Assembly (NCBI GenBank): GCA_036362985.1
Contig: JAYGXS010000002.1
Coordinates: 93,690,232-93,754,231, forward strand
Direction: 5' to 3'
Source: Ligula intestinalis
Taxonomy: Eukaryota; Platyhelminthes; Cestoda; Diphyllobothriidea; Diphyllobothriidae
DNA length: 64,000 bases
This document shows, piece after piece, positions 48,773-59,579 of the stretch. Under the pieces are notes generated by a model that was not told where the DNA came from, did not search any database, and was given only the letters and a program-made list of their open reading frames with translations. Position 1 is the stretch's first letter, and each line of letters begins with the position of its first letter. The position numbers were made by a program, and so were the translations under genes.

Positions 48773-49039
48773 TCAAATCCCGAATGTGTGTGTAAATGAC
48801 GAGGGGGTTTCGATTAGCCTAATCATAATTTTTCTCTTCTGAGCTGTTGGGCTCTTATGGAAGTTCATCGTTAGAGATAAAAGCGTCAACACAAAACAAG
48901 CAAAAAGCATCAGAGTTGGCACGAGACGTTTTGCGTTAAAAGCTCGAGGAACCATACGATGAACACAGACCTCGCTCAGAATTGAACACCTTATGAAGTT
49001 GTTCGGTTCTTGATAAAATACACACCTCAACATACGCAC
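48773..49039 (-). CDS. Possible short ORF with an N-terminal membrane anchor, unrecognised
   Basis: On the minus strand an 88-codon frame contains, after an internal Met at about residue 29, a basic stretch (RAFNAKR) and then a clear hydrophobic segment LVPTLMLFACFVLTLLSLTM followed by polar residues. This arrangement is that of a type II signal anchor. It is not part of any mobile element I can identify, and its base composition is a little less AT-rich than the surroundings. It could be a first exon of a host gene or pure chance. I see no convincing splice donor and no continuing exon. Confidence 0.2.
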   Translation of the reverse strand: MRMLRCVFYQEPNNFIRCSILSEVCVHRMVPRAFNAKRLVPTLMLFACFVLTLLSLTMNFHKSPTAQKRKIMIRLIETPSSFTHTFGI

Positions 49040-49619
49040 TCAAAACGGTCTCAATGATGCCAGATTTTATTTGAATATATTCAATAAATAATTATGCTTT
49101 AATGGTAATATGAAAAGAATATTTTGACTTGCGAAAAGATATTTTTATGTCTAAAAAATTGATTTTATTTGGTTTTCACAAAACCGGCAACGTTTAATTT
49201 TCTTCCAAAACACTCAGTACTTATGATACTTCCTTTACGTTTCGTAAATCCGTTCTCACCGTGATTCGAGCAATATTCAAACCTTTATAAACTTAGGCAT
49301 GTTTCATGCAGCAATCGTAGCACTGTGCCATTCACAAGACATTAATTAAAAGATCAGCAGCTACCCACACCCGATGCACTCGTCATGCAAACTTTCAATG
49401 ACTAATTAGCTAAAACGGTAAAAATTTAGGCGAACAAAACCACACAGCATCTCAACTGTCACAGAAACCATCAGGTGGCTCAAAAATGAAGCGGCTTGTG
49501 AACGTTGTCCAAAAGAATCCAGACTTAGTGCCGTAACCAGAAAGAAAGGCCACGGGAAGCCATTTATCTTCACGACCAGTTTATGTAGAATGGCTATCCT
49601 AAGACCTTCATAAGCTGCT

Positions 49620-50135
49620 GTGGACATGCTCACCATCTGTGGACCCAATCAGAACCGACCCCTCCGATATGGCATGCGCTACCATTCATTAAAGATGTTT
49701 CGAAAGCGACTAAGCGCATTCCTGTGTGACTAGACGTCGGAAGTGCACACCATTCCAAGGCTACAATGCGCAGCCGGGTCATAAGAATAAAAGAAAGATT
49801 CCCTGACAAGGAGCAGTCGGGCGTAAAGCATCGCATACCATGTCCTAACTCTCCTCGAAATTACACGAGACCGATTAGACGCAAGCTTGGTTCGCGCATA
49901 CGCGAACACAAGCTGATTCTACAACGGGGTGACGCATTGTCGCAAGTGGCCGTCCACAACTATGAGACGGGTCACAAGCTGAACTCCGCAGATGCGAGGA
50001 TAATGGCCAATTCCGGCAACAAGGGAGGCTGAGAACTGATTGAATCCCGATTCTCCTGTGGCAACCTGGTCAACCGACGTTTTGAACTGGCGCTCGCATA
50101 CGTCATCTCGCGCAGGCGTCTCCGGACCCACGGCA
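49620..50135 (+). pseudogene. GIY-YIG-bearing C-terminus of a second PLE lineage
   Basis: The plus-strand translation gives LPFIKDVSKATKRI, a stop, then LDVGSAHHSKATMRSRVIRI, DKEQSGVKHRIPCPNSPRNY and RPIRRKLGSRIREHKLIL. This has the layout of PLE or related GIY-YIG tails: GV.YRI.C..C...Y.G.T.R.L..R..EH. It continues GDALSQVAVHNYETGHKLNS and, past a TGA at about 50032, ELIES and NLVNRRFELALAYVISRRR. The catalytic Y.G.T positions are degraded. A related scrap lies at 61558-61842 on the other strand. No RT is visible upstream. Confidence 0.75.
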
Positions 50136-50284
50136 CTTGCGTTTAATTGGTCCCTCCCCCCCCCCTATAACACAATTTTATAAAAAGGAACAGTTGGGAT
50201 TCAAAGTAATGGGGAATCAAGGACAGGACCATTGCCAATTCTTTCCGTTTGTGCATGGCTGTGAGAAAACTTTGCATGTGATGT

Positions 50285-50355
50285 ATGATGTGCGTTGTGT
50301 AGTGGTTAGGATGTCTGGTTTTTACCCACGTGGCCAGGGTTAGCCAAAAATTGAT
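50285..50355 (+). repeat. Weak tRNA-like segment (possible SINE head)
   Basis: TGTGTAGTGGTTAGGATGTC resembles the D-arm/A box of tRNA-Glu or tRNA-Val, and GTGGCCAGGGTTAGCC lies at about the right distance for a degraded B box. No cloverleaf can be drawn. Could also be chance. Confidence 0.3.
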
Positions 50356-52300
50356 GCTTCATACCAGACAACGCCATCATCGGGTGTGCGTTGTGTGTTG
50401 AGTAGTGTTGCCCAGAGGAATGAAAGTAAGAAGGCAAGGACTCTTCCTAAATACCTGGTTTTTGGTTATCCTCGTAAGTGCGTAACGGGGGGAGCAGGTC
50501 GTGTTGTGGTGCGCGAGTTTATGTTTTTTAGCCCCGTCAGCCACTGCGGTCTCCCCTTAGCGGAAAACTGAGCGCGGGTATTTTCTGCGGCTCAGCATCA
50601 TATGAAACAGCACAACCCACAGCCACAGAAAACACGCCATGCGGCCACGCTTCTCGCATTCACACGGAGCACGCTTCGCGTCTGACCTCGAAATTGAGAA
50701 TGCCCCTCCCTCGCTCCACGCGCGTGACAACCCAACGTCCTCGGTGGCTGAGGTCGGTACGCAGGAAACGAGGGAACCACGAAATGACTAATTGCCCATC
50801 CCCCCCCCCACCACCCACCTCAAGAACTATTTTAGCAATTTATAGAACTGCCCGCTTCACTCGCTCATTTTCCATGTCACTGTAAAGGCCTGAAGTGAAT
50901 AACCGAAAACAGCTGTTTGCCAATGCGAAGTTTCATGGCATATCGTCTGATGCGCTTAATACAACAACGGTGCGCCAAGCTTCGTCACTTGGAATGATCT
51001 TACTTGAATTAATAACTCGGACTGCGCAGCCAGTCCAGTTTGTATTGTGTGGAACGGTTGCACTATGGACTGAGGATAAGTCTGCAATCACTCCATCGTA
51101 ATGCAGTTTTTGTTGCAATCCGACCCCTTTGTTATTTGAACCGTTCCCAGTGGCTACCTGTGCCCTTTCGCTGCTCACGCCTTTTTGACTCTGCCTCTAT
51201 ATCGGGCCAGGTAAGAGAATGGAACATAAAGCGAGGTGCTCGCAACTCAACTTTCCCTATAATCCAACGCAAGCCAATGTTCTTGCATTACCCTGCTGTC
51301 GAGCACACGAGTTGAACTCGTCGAAGATGACATTTTTACTGTCGGCCAGGCAAAGTGAAGTTAAAAGGGTACGATCTGCGACGTTTCTGCAAGATGGATA
51401 TGGTTGATTAAGCCGTAAAATGCGCACTTGTACTTTTTGCATTGCAAATTACGTCTGGGCCTGTTTTAAATCTCGAAAAAAACGTATATGTTTCTGTTTT
51501 AATATGGCTTTATCTCTGTTCATAACACTTCATCTCCGTCAACTTATAAACTTTTCACATAATTTTTTCAACGGGAACCTTATTGCAAAACTTTGATGCG
51601 AATTACAAGAGTTTTTACCCATAGTGTGCAAAATTATGTGGCCATCCTTAGACACTGAAAATGATCTCGCGGGAGAGTTCGAACCGTCGGACAAATACAC
51701 TCCTTGTCCCAGAGAACTTCCTCTAGACAGAATGTATACTTGAGCAGTTTTGAATACCTAAGTTCAAATGTAACAGCCGATTTAGTTCAAAAGTACTCTT
51801 TTATCTAGAAAATATAACAAAATTGAGAGGAACATTTTTTCGAGTATTTAATTTAACGGAGAGGTGACTTGATGCAAAAACCTACAGGAATAATTTTTGG
51901 TGATATCTTACTTTGCGTCATAGATCAGCACACGAAAGCTTCATCCTGCTGTAATACACGACTGACCGGAAAAAAGAGTAAACAGTCTTTGCAAAACGAA
52001 ATAAAGGAAATATAACTTAAAACCATGTCTATAAAAGTATAAAAAACAAGAATAATGAGGTTAATAATCTAATTTTTGTCAACAAAGAAATGTGGCATGA
52101 CTAAAATGTGCAATAATGCAAATATTCAGAAGTAATTGAATCAAAATAATAACTGACCAAAGCAAAAATCAAGTAACTAGATCACTTAAACTCACTTAAC
52201 TAAAAAAGGATAAAACAAAAAAATGTAAACACAATAATGAATTGTAAAATGCGCTTAAATATAAATAAGCTAAATAACCGAAATAAAGTAATTTAAATTT
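50355..52300. other. No recognisable gene; mixed GC-rich and AT-rich sequence
   Basis: The part 50500-51420 is GC-richer with poly-C tracts (near 50802-50811) and many overlapping short frames on both strands, typical of old repeat sequence. From 51450 onward it is AT-rich. No domain or RNA is recognised. Confidence 0.35.
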
Positions 52301-52363
52301 GTTGCGCATGATGATTTGTAGTGTTTCAGGAGCTTCGCGCTGTGAGCAACACTAATTGAACTC

Positions 52364-52440
52364 TGAAGAAGGAGAAGAAGAAGAAGAAGAAGAAGAAGAA
52401 GAAGAAGAAGACGACGAAAAATATAAAGAAGAAGAAGAAG
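52364..52440 (+). repeat. (GAA)n microsatellite, imperfect
   Basis: A run of GAA/GAAG units interrupted by ACGACGAAAAATATAAA. It lies immediately next to the hammerhead-like motif at 52481-52519, on the 3' side when the minus strand is read. Confidence 0.9.
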
Positions 52441-52480
52441 CGATCACTGGACTAAGAGTTTTTAGTGTTTTTGTTTTAGT

Positions 52481-52519
52481 GACGTTTCGAATTTGGTCGG
52501 GAATCCTTAGTCATCAGTT
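52481..52519 (-). ncRNA. Hammerhead-like core of a different PLE type
   Basis: Minus strand: CTGATGA (52517-52511), then CTAAGGATTCCCGACCAAATTC, interrupted here for length, and then GAAACGTC (52488-52481). CUGAUGA and GAAAC..GUC are the conserved parts of hammerhead ribozymes, including the canonical GUC cleavage triplet. Helix II pairing is poor (at best GG with CC around an eight-base loop) and helix III is minimal. Motifs of the form CTGATGA...GAAACGTC are frequent at PLE termini. No PLE protein remnant is visible nearby. Confidence 0.35.
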
Positions 52520-52559
52520 ATCGTGAACAAGTCTGAGTCATGCGCATATAAGGGGTGAT

Positions 52560-55430
52560 ACATGCACAGATCGTGCTAATTAAACTCCAGAATGGTTAGT
52601 TGGACCTCAGGAAGGTTAATGTAAAGGATCTTCTTATCATCAAACTTTTTTTCAGAAATATCAACATATCCAATAGAGCGTTAGGTATAAAAAGCTCAGT
52701 AGAAGTCACATCCAATAAGCTATAAGCAGGTAAGAAATATAAGTGAATTTCTTTTTTCTATTAACGGTTTTTCTAGATTTTGCAAAAATTTTGGAGCATT
52801 TAAACAATTATTGGGACAGATAGCTACTGCATGTTTATTGCATAATATACGCAAAATGTTAAGAAGTTTGGTAATCAACGCGAGAAAATTATGCTCCTTA
52901 TATAAAGATTAGTACAGCGTATGCTTTTTGCTGGACAACAGAAGGAAGTTCATTTTAAGACGAACTTTCAATTTGATAAAATATATTTAAAAGAGAATGA
53001 AATATCCCAAACTTTCAGAAAAAAAGGCTCCATTCACGGAAAGCAAGTGATAACGTAAGAAAGGGGTCATGACAACAGGCAAAAGGTCAAATAATATTCA
53101 ATTAACGTTTCACACGAGACAAGTCAGCTTTCAATTTTTAGATTTCCGCTTATCCCCATCTAGCTAGGAATGGAAGTACAGAGTACTGATATGTCGATAT
53201 ACAGCAAGGCACATGATAGAAGCGTTGGCGCATTGTTTGGGAAAACTTCACAGCCATTAGTTCAGAGTGGAGAGGGTGAGCAGCCTCACTAAGGATGCGA
53301 TCACAAATTGCTTGACCTTTTAAAAGTGGTGCTTTACTATAATGTCAGCTAAAAACATAGGAACCACCGGCAGCTAAAGATAGCATTTATAGGATACGTA
53401 AAAGAGTAAATAGGTCTTTTTAAACTTAAGTTTGAGTAGCCTGTCCGGTATTCAGTGTTCCAACTCTACTTGGGCATGTTTTTAAAATAAAAAAATCACA
53501 TTTTAGATTTTTAGTAGCATTACTTGGGAAATAACATCTACTGCATCTAATATTTAAATTTTTAATCTAAACTAGGCCAGTCACTGAAGAGTAAATTTGC
53601 CTCTGCACGTACTCTTTAAAATACAGATGACTTTAAGCCTTATTACGAAAGAAGGCTTCCTCAAGTTAGCATTTTGTCTGCATTGAATTCAGCGTTAAGC
53701 AGAAAGGCGGGACGTCTGTATGGTTTTTCAGGGAACTGGTGTTTCGGATCCATTCCTGCTACCCCACATTCAGTATTTTTAGGAAGCACCTAAGGTGAAA
53801 ATTGTTACGGTTTTTTCTTCGCCTCCACATGCAAACAAACACCTTTTTGTATCTGCAGACGTGCGGTAAAAAGGTTTCCGCTACAGTTGTATTCATAGTT
53901 CTTGAGCCGGTCGGAGACCTAGCTGGCTTATAAAGCCGATGTACACTTTCATTCTGGATCTTCCTGTCTTTTGCTGAAGTCGAACTTTCGAGTACGCAAG
54001 CTACTCTGATGATGAGAGCCGAGTTCTATTATCAATGATATGAATATAGGTACAGTTAATTTTGTATATTTATTGGTGCAGAAATATCGCTCTCTTTGTG
54101 CCGATTGTCAAGGCGAAGGATGAGTGATTGGGCGTGAAGAAGTCTTACCTCTACCGCATGTTTGGTTTTCAGAATGGGACTGCGCTTACGCTCAATTCAA
54201 TTTTTTTTGGGGAATTACTTCTTCTAACCCAGTGAATATCACCTTAAATATTTCTTTGGTGCTTTTTGTCAAACTAAATTTGTACTGATTGATATATTTG
54301 GGTCGATTTTCGAACTATGCACATTTTTCGGGAACTTAGGAAGTGTATTTTGAATATCTTTTTCCGTATTGAAAAAAATAGAGCTCGCATTTAAGTCTTA
54401 TTTAGTAGCTAGCACAGACCTGCAAATACCAAATTACAACCAGTACTGATTGTCTACTATTTCTTAAAAAAATATATTTCTTAGCAAAGTATTAACCACC
54501 GCGAAAACGCAATTTATATCCAACTGAACACAACATGTTTAATATCCTATTTCGGAAGTGCTTATAAATACAATTGGTTTGTAGAACAAATGTTAACATT
54601 AGCAGTAGTGGAAATTCGATTTCAGGGTGGTAAATCAGGAGGAGAAAGGTCGTTCACCGGCCAATGTTAGCAGCTTAAATTGTGAATTATTTTCCTGAAC
54701 TAAATTTTTAAAAGCGACTGGGACTATCTTTATCAACAAGCCAACTTCATGCACTGTGATCATCAAAATAAAATCCCAGGTCCATTTTCACATTTTACTC
54801 GCGTGTTCACTTCAATTTCTAGGTAGAACGTTTTCAGGCGATATATTTTTTTATGTTTTGGCGTCATCTCTTCGGGGATGATTCGCAGCTTTTGCAAACA
54901 CACAAACCTTCGCTTTAGGCACAGGTAATATTTTCTCCTGGCGAATGTTTTGTCTCATTTTCTGCAGGTACAAGAGTCGAAGGCAAAGGGGATGAAAACA
55001 CTGCATGATCCAACGGCCAGTAAATGCCACATTTAGGACGTCTTAGCAGAATTCGAAATTGTAGAGACCAGTCAAATTTGGCAGGGACTTAACGATTCGT
55101 TAGTAGGCGGACTGACCTAGCATGTAAACCGACAAGGTTGAGTCAATAATGCCAATTGGAATGAGTTCTTTCAATTTCGAATAAGGACCCTGTATTTACT
55201 TATTTTGCATAAAGTTTGCGGGTGCAAAATGATTTTTTTGTGCATGAAAAAAGAGGATTCTCTGTGATGGCACTCTTTGTCAACACTACAGTCGGATGAA
55301 AATCTGTTTTTGTCTGGTGGGTCTAAAGCGTGTGTGACAAAGGGGCGGGGGGGGAGGGTGGGGTAACAGGAAGACTTAAGCAACAAGAAGTGGCCGGGAC
55401 CTATCGGCGTCAGAGGTGGGATTAGATCTA
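52560..55430. other. AT-rich stretch without recognisable genes
   Basis: No open frame with a known motif. The string near 53985-54020 (AAGCTACTCTGATGATGAGA) recalls the PLE terminal motif but lacks the following GAAA. Confidence 0.4.
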
Positions 55431-55449
55431 TACTCTGGATTTTGAGAAG

Positions 55450-55500
55450 TCAAGTTTGGCAAACATATGTTTTCAGTAAATCATCATGAGGCGAAAACAT
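55450..55500 (-). ncRNA. PLE terminal motif, hammerhead-ribozyme-like (copy 4)
   Basis: Minus strand: GCCTCATGATGATTTACT, GAAA, then the ACATATGT palindrome and GCCAAAC. The core base pattern CTCATGATGA departs from CTGATGATGA, so it is decayed. The 3' flank GCCAAA and the palindrome are intact. It is the 3' end of the minus PLE 2 arm. Confidence 0.4.
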
Positions 55501-56081
55501 TTGCAGGGTAGTGAAAACTGTACAATTGGGCAGGGTTCAAAATTTTAGTTTACTTACACTTCAGCGTTTACGCGTCGCCCGCATGGTGCGGTCGGCGTGT
55601 AGAGGTTCCTGTGTTGGGGTCGGGGGTAAGGGTAGGAGAGGTAATTGGATAAGGTTGTGGGGGTTGATCAGAGGGCAGATATGTGGAGGGATAGTTGCTG
55701 CTATTTGGAAGATTGCATACATAACAGAATTTAATTGAACCATCAAATTTTGCGAGCGCTCATCAGCTGCGTCCTCTCGCTGCATAAGGTGAGTAAAGAA
55801 TGACAGAATTGAACTCATGCAGAAAAGGTCAAAGAAATAGGTCAAGAGACTCAATTAGTAAATTGGGCTAATTAGTTGAATTAGAAACTTAACTGAAACA
55901 CTGTGGACCGTAAGATAAGCGGCAAAACGTCAAAGCAAAATACGGACTGAAGAAGGTGTGAACTAGGGGCCGAATGTTACCAGGGCAAAGCAAGGTTCAC
56001 AACATGCTCCAGTTGTTTACATAGGTCGGGTTTTTACCGTCGTATAGAGGCTGCCTCCAGGTAGTGCAATGTACGAGTTGT

Positions 56082-56260
56082 TTATGCCCGAACAGGTATT
56101 CCAAAGGATGTTTTGGGGTCTACATAATGGCTCGTATCCCATAGATTTTCAGTTATGGAACAATGGGGAGTCCTAGTCTCCTGTTTTAATAGCCAACTCG
56201 GCAAGTGCTCTTTAGCTCTGGCTGCCCTTGAGAGAGGACTTACTTTGCAGCTGAGCTCGT
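56082..56260 (-). pseudogene. PLE 2 GIY-YIG C-terminal fragment (minus copy)
   Basis: The minus strand reads ARAKEHLPSWLLKQETRTPH, CSITENLWDTSHYVDPKTSF and GIPV, then stops. The counterpart in the plus copy has the same R-A-K-E-H-L, T-S-H-Y-V-D-P-K-T-S-F sequence. The first half of the GIY-YIG motif is missing, because the inverted junction lies just upstream. Substitutions such as Gly for Trp and Pro for Phe relative to the partner show independent decay. Confidence 0.8.
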
Positions 56261-56309
56261 ATTTTGCAACTCGACCTAGACCCTTCTGATTCCAACTGCA
56301 AAGGATGCT

Positions 56310-56585
56310 CTGCCGTTGTATGCCAATTCTTATGTTGTTTATGAATTTACATGCATTTTTGGATGCAAGTACATAGGGCGAACACAACGGCAATTTGCAG
56401 CCAGAGCTAAAGAGCACTTGTTCGGTTGGCTATTTAAACAGGAGACTAGGAATTTCCATTCTTCCATCACTGAACACCTATGGGATACGAGCCATTATGT
56501 AGACCCCAAAACATCCTTCCGAATACCTTTTAAGGCACAAACAACTCGTTCATTGCGCTACCTGGAAACAGTCTCTATACGATGA
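56310..56585 (+). pseudogene. PLE 2 GIY-YIG endonuclease fragment (plus copy)
   Basis: Contains YVVYEFTCIFGCKYIGRTQR and QFAARAKEHLFGWLFKQETR, the GIY-YIG core, here with Y.F.C...C.YIGRT. and R..EHL. It ends TSHYVDPKTSFRIPFKAQTT and ..LRYLETVSIR followed by TGA at 56583-56585. That a PLE GIY-YIG domain remains open while everything upstream is gone suggests a severely 5'-truncated insertion. The residues needed for the nuclease fold (Y, Y.G, R) are present. The ATG at 56316 is not a natural start. Confidence 0.85.
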
Positions 56586-57121
56586 TAAAAACCCAACATA
56601 TGTAAACAACTGGAGCATGTTGTGAACCTGATTTTGCCCTGGTAATATTCGGCCCCCTAGTTCACACCTTCTTCAGCCCGTATTTTGCTTTAACGATTTT
56701 CCGCTTATATCAGCGTCCACAATGTTTCATTTACGTTTCTTATTGGACTTATTAGCCCAATTTACTAATTGACATTCCTGACCTATTTCTTTGACCTCTT
56801 CTGCATGAGTTCAATTGTTGTATTCTGTCATTTGTTACTCACCTTATGCAGCGAGAGGACGCAGATGATGGGCACTCGCGAAATTTAATGGCTCCATTTA
56901 ATTCTGCTGTGTATGCAAATCTTCCAATTTGCACCTGGTAAAAGATGCTTTAAATTTCTGGAATGCTGCTATTTGCCCGCAGGAAACGGCTGTCACTGGG
57001 AAGTGGGGGCAAAATGCGATCGCCACCTGGCATCGGGATCGGGGTTTGCCATGGATGAATTGTACTTGGCCTTCACTATTTAACCGTGTCTAACTGTACA
57101 GTTTTCATTACCCTGCAAATT

Positions 57122-57170
57122 TTTTGGCGTGATGATGATTTGCTGAAAACACATGTTTGCCAAACTTGAC
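57122..57170 (+). ncRNA. PLE terminal motif, hammerhead-ribozyme-like (copy 5, best helix I)
   Basis: TTTGGC (57123-57128), then GTGATGATGATTTGCT, GAAA (57145-57148), ACACATGTTT and GCCAAA (57159-57164). The flanks TTTGGC and GCCAAA are exact reverse complements and would form helix I. ACACATGTTT can form a short helix III. The core C is G in this copy. The motif is followed at 57185 by ATGGGAATATTTGCAGAATT, the Met-Gly-Ile-Phe-Ala-Glu start of a PLE reading frame, which is then lost. Confidence 0.45.
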
Positions 57171-57215
57171 TTCTCAACTTAAGCATGGGAATATTTGCAG
57201 AATTCTGCATTTTGT

Positions 57216-58690
57216 TCTAAAGCACATAGAGTGGAAAGGGGTCTGGACATAATTCCCCCTCACCACGTTAATAGGCCGGCAAATGGATTACTCCGAAGGG
57301 GTAGCTTATCATGGGTTCTAACGGTACCTGCTCGCGAATCTTTGCGCGCACCTTCGTATGTTATTTTACGGTAGACAGAGGTCCGGAGGGAGTATATGTC
57401 TGTTGCCAATACAAGCGAAAAATACGAGTCTCAGAGAGTAATTGAAAAGAAGGCGATTTGATCGCTGGGACAATACTTTTATTTGCCTGTGGTTTCTACA
57501 TTCGTCTTGGATTCATCATTAGAAACATTAGGAGGAAAAAATGGCAGAAGTGGTTTCCAAGGCAGATTTAATTTCGGGTCTACTAAAAGAATATTCGTCT
57601 TGCTTAGTCATTTTACAGATATTTCTGGTGCTGAAATACAACAATTTTGAAGTCATCCTTGTAAGGCCAGCAAATATGCCATGATATTCCGTCTTTGAAA
57701 ATTTTTTTGCTTATCTAAACCACCGCAATTAATTTTTTCTTAAACCATTTACCAAACAAGTGAGCTGCTGTATTGAAATTCTTAACAAAATGATCATTTG
57801 AGGCATATTTATTGCGCATCCCAACATGAACGTTGATTGCCGTGCAAAAGTAAAATCAATAAGAATTCTGATTTTGATATCAACAAAAAGTTATCAATTA
57901 ATTTGCCTCTTTAAAAGCACCTTCATCAAACATATATTTACGGAATATTTGTGCAAGTGGCCTTACTTTTATTTGAGTTGTTTGCACTTTCTTTGATTTC
58001 CTTTAGTACCCTGATCTGAAATTTCGTCTGCACCAAACAGCGGCCAAAATAATGCAAATATTAGAAGCAAACTGTTTATATTATGCAAGCTGAATTTTGA
58101 GTTTATATTCACGTATTTTTCATTGCATAGCATATTAAAATATGCTGTTATAAAGAGTGCCATATTTTATTGATTGAAAATATATTTTGCAGCCGGCGGC
58201 TTCACCAAAATCCTTCCTGTTTGCCTTCAATATAAAGAACTTCAAAGTATTTTTGCATATCGAGATGCCTTATAAGCATCAGATTCCCTCACCGGATCCA
58301 AACAACAAGACCAGCTAGGCGTTAGTCTACCTATCTAAATTTTGAATAACTATTTTCCATGTGCAAAGTCATCTACTGCACTGAGTAAACGTTACAATTG
58401 CACATAAGCAAAGCCCACCGTTTTAGGGTTGCTGACGATTTATCCGCAGAAACTAGTATGACAGAATTTGTGTAATGACAATTTTGAATAAATCCTGCCA
58501 CTGCCAAGAAGTGAATTTTACAGACGTTTGCCCAGTAGACACAGAGACCAGCTATGCAAGTGTTAGTATGAGTTTTAAGTCAGCAGGGAAGTGTGGTATA
58601 GTAGATACCCAACTGCCGACTGCATTTTACTGTTTGCAGCCGCCTGTAAAATGTTGGTCCTTGGCAGACATACTTTTAAACTAAAAAGCA
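57216..58690. other. AT-rich stretch without recognisable genes
   Basis: No coding motif, RNA gene or repeat partner recognised. Confidence 0.4.
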
Positions 58691-59058
58691 GGCATCCCAA
58701 ACAATGTTATTTCAAGGAAAGGTGTTTATTGGGAAAAAGAGTAAGTTTATTCAGTAAATTTTTGACACTGGATCCCACAGTCGTCGGCAGACTTTAGAAA
58801 AATGTGCAAAGAACAGTTAGAATTTCATAGTGCTGATTCCGGTATATAGTCGTCTGTAATGGGCATTAATTAGGAGTTACAATTTGCGTCACATTGTGGT
58901 GGAAATAATTATCAGTCGCAATGGCGTAATGGGTAACTGGCAACTGTAATTTGAGTCAGTCCGGAGTCAGTTCAGGTCATCCGATGTGGAAGCTAATTGC
59001 GGTTCATATTGATCCATGTTTGTTGGCTGCAGTCTTTTCCACCTTTTTGAGGTGCTTG

Positions 59059-59083
59059 TATTGTTGTATTGTATTGTATTGTT
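59059..59083 (+). repeat. (TATTG)n short tandem repeat
   Basis: Four to five copies of TATTG/TTGTA at the inner end of the left arm of the inverted repeat. Confidence 0.8.
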
Positions 59084-59253
59084 TGCATTGCCTTGACACA
59101 GGACAAACCTTTGCATGGGACAAAACACGCATCGTCGGAGTTTACCCTTCCAAAAAATGCCGAGAAATTTTTGAGGCTATGCACTCCGATGACTCATGCA
59201 TCATCCGGCGCATTGAGTTGGCCGAAGTGTACAAACACCTCAAAGGAAGGTAG
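59080..59253 (+). pseudogene. PLE-like C-terminal fragment at the inverted repeat centre
   Basis: Reading frame 58951-59253 ends with CLDTGQTFAWDKTRIVGVYP, SKKCREIFEAMHSDDSCIIR and RIELAEVYKHLKGR, then TAG. This corresponds to the tail after the GIY-YIG core in several PLE lineages (H...TGHTFDW...R...E...I....NR...L...Y). Only the portion from about residue 48 matches; earlier residues derive from the inverted left arm. It is a third PLE lineage, different from PLE 1 and PLE 2 by sequence. Confidence 0.65.
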
Positions 59254-59494
59254 AAGAGACTGCAGCCGACAAACATGAACCAACATGAACAACAATTAGC
59301 ATCCACATTGGGTGACCTGGACTGACCCTGGCCTGGCTCAAATTCAGTTGCCAATTAGTCATTACGCCATTTCGACTACTAATCATGTCCACAATGATGT
59401 GACGCAAATTGTAACTCCCAATTAACGCACACTATAGATGACTATATAACTGTATCAGCACTTTGAAATGTTAACTGTTTTTGCAAATTACTCT

Positions 59495-59545
59495 CAAGTC
59501 TGACGATGACCTGGGGATCCAGTGTCGAAAATTTACTCATTTCCC
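59495..59545 (+). ncRNA. Hammerhead-like motif with a strong helix II
   Basis: CTGACGA (59500-59506) fits the CUGANGA core. It is followed by one U, then GACCTGG (59508-59514), loop GGAT, and CCAG-T-GTC (59519-59526), which pairs with the first strand over seven base pairs with one bulged T, and then GAAA (59527-59530). A short AAATTT palindrome follows as a possible helix III, and AGT/ACT could start helix I. It lies in the 3' UTR of the PLE fragment above. The extra U after CUGACGA is a departure from the textbook core. The left-arm copy (58755-58790) is mutated in both core elements. Confidence 0.45.
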
Positions 59546-59579
59546 CAAAGGACGCTATTCCTTGAAAAGACACTACATG

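Larger units (their letters stand above)
55440..57215. mobile_element. Inverted pair of PLE 3' halves (PLE 2)
   Basis: Left arm 55440-56240 (minus-strand PLE) and right arm 56385-57190 (plus-strand PLE) are reverse-complement related about a centre near 56310 (position sums of about 112620 at both inner and outer landmarks). Inner landmark: CAAGTGCTCTTTAGCTCT at 56202-56219 against AGAGCTAAAGAGCACTTG at 56403-56420. Outer landmark: CAAGTTTGGC at 55451 against GCCAAACTTG at 57159. Unlike PLE 1 the arms differ at many positions, so this pair is older. Both arms end in the same terminal motif as PLE 1. Confidence 0.88.

Noticed and set aside
53985..54020. CTCTGATGATGAGA as another PLE terminal motif
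   Set aside because: No GAAA or palindrome follows within the expected distance.
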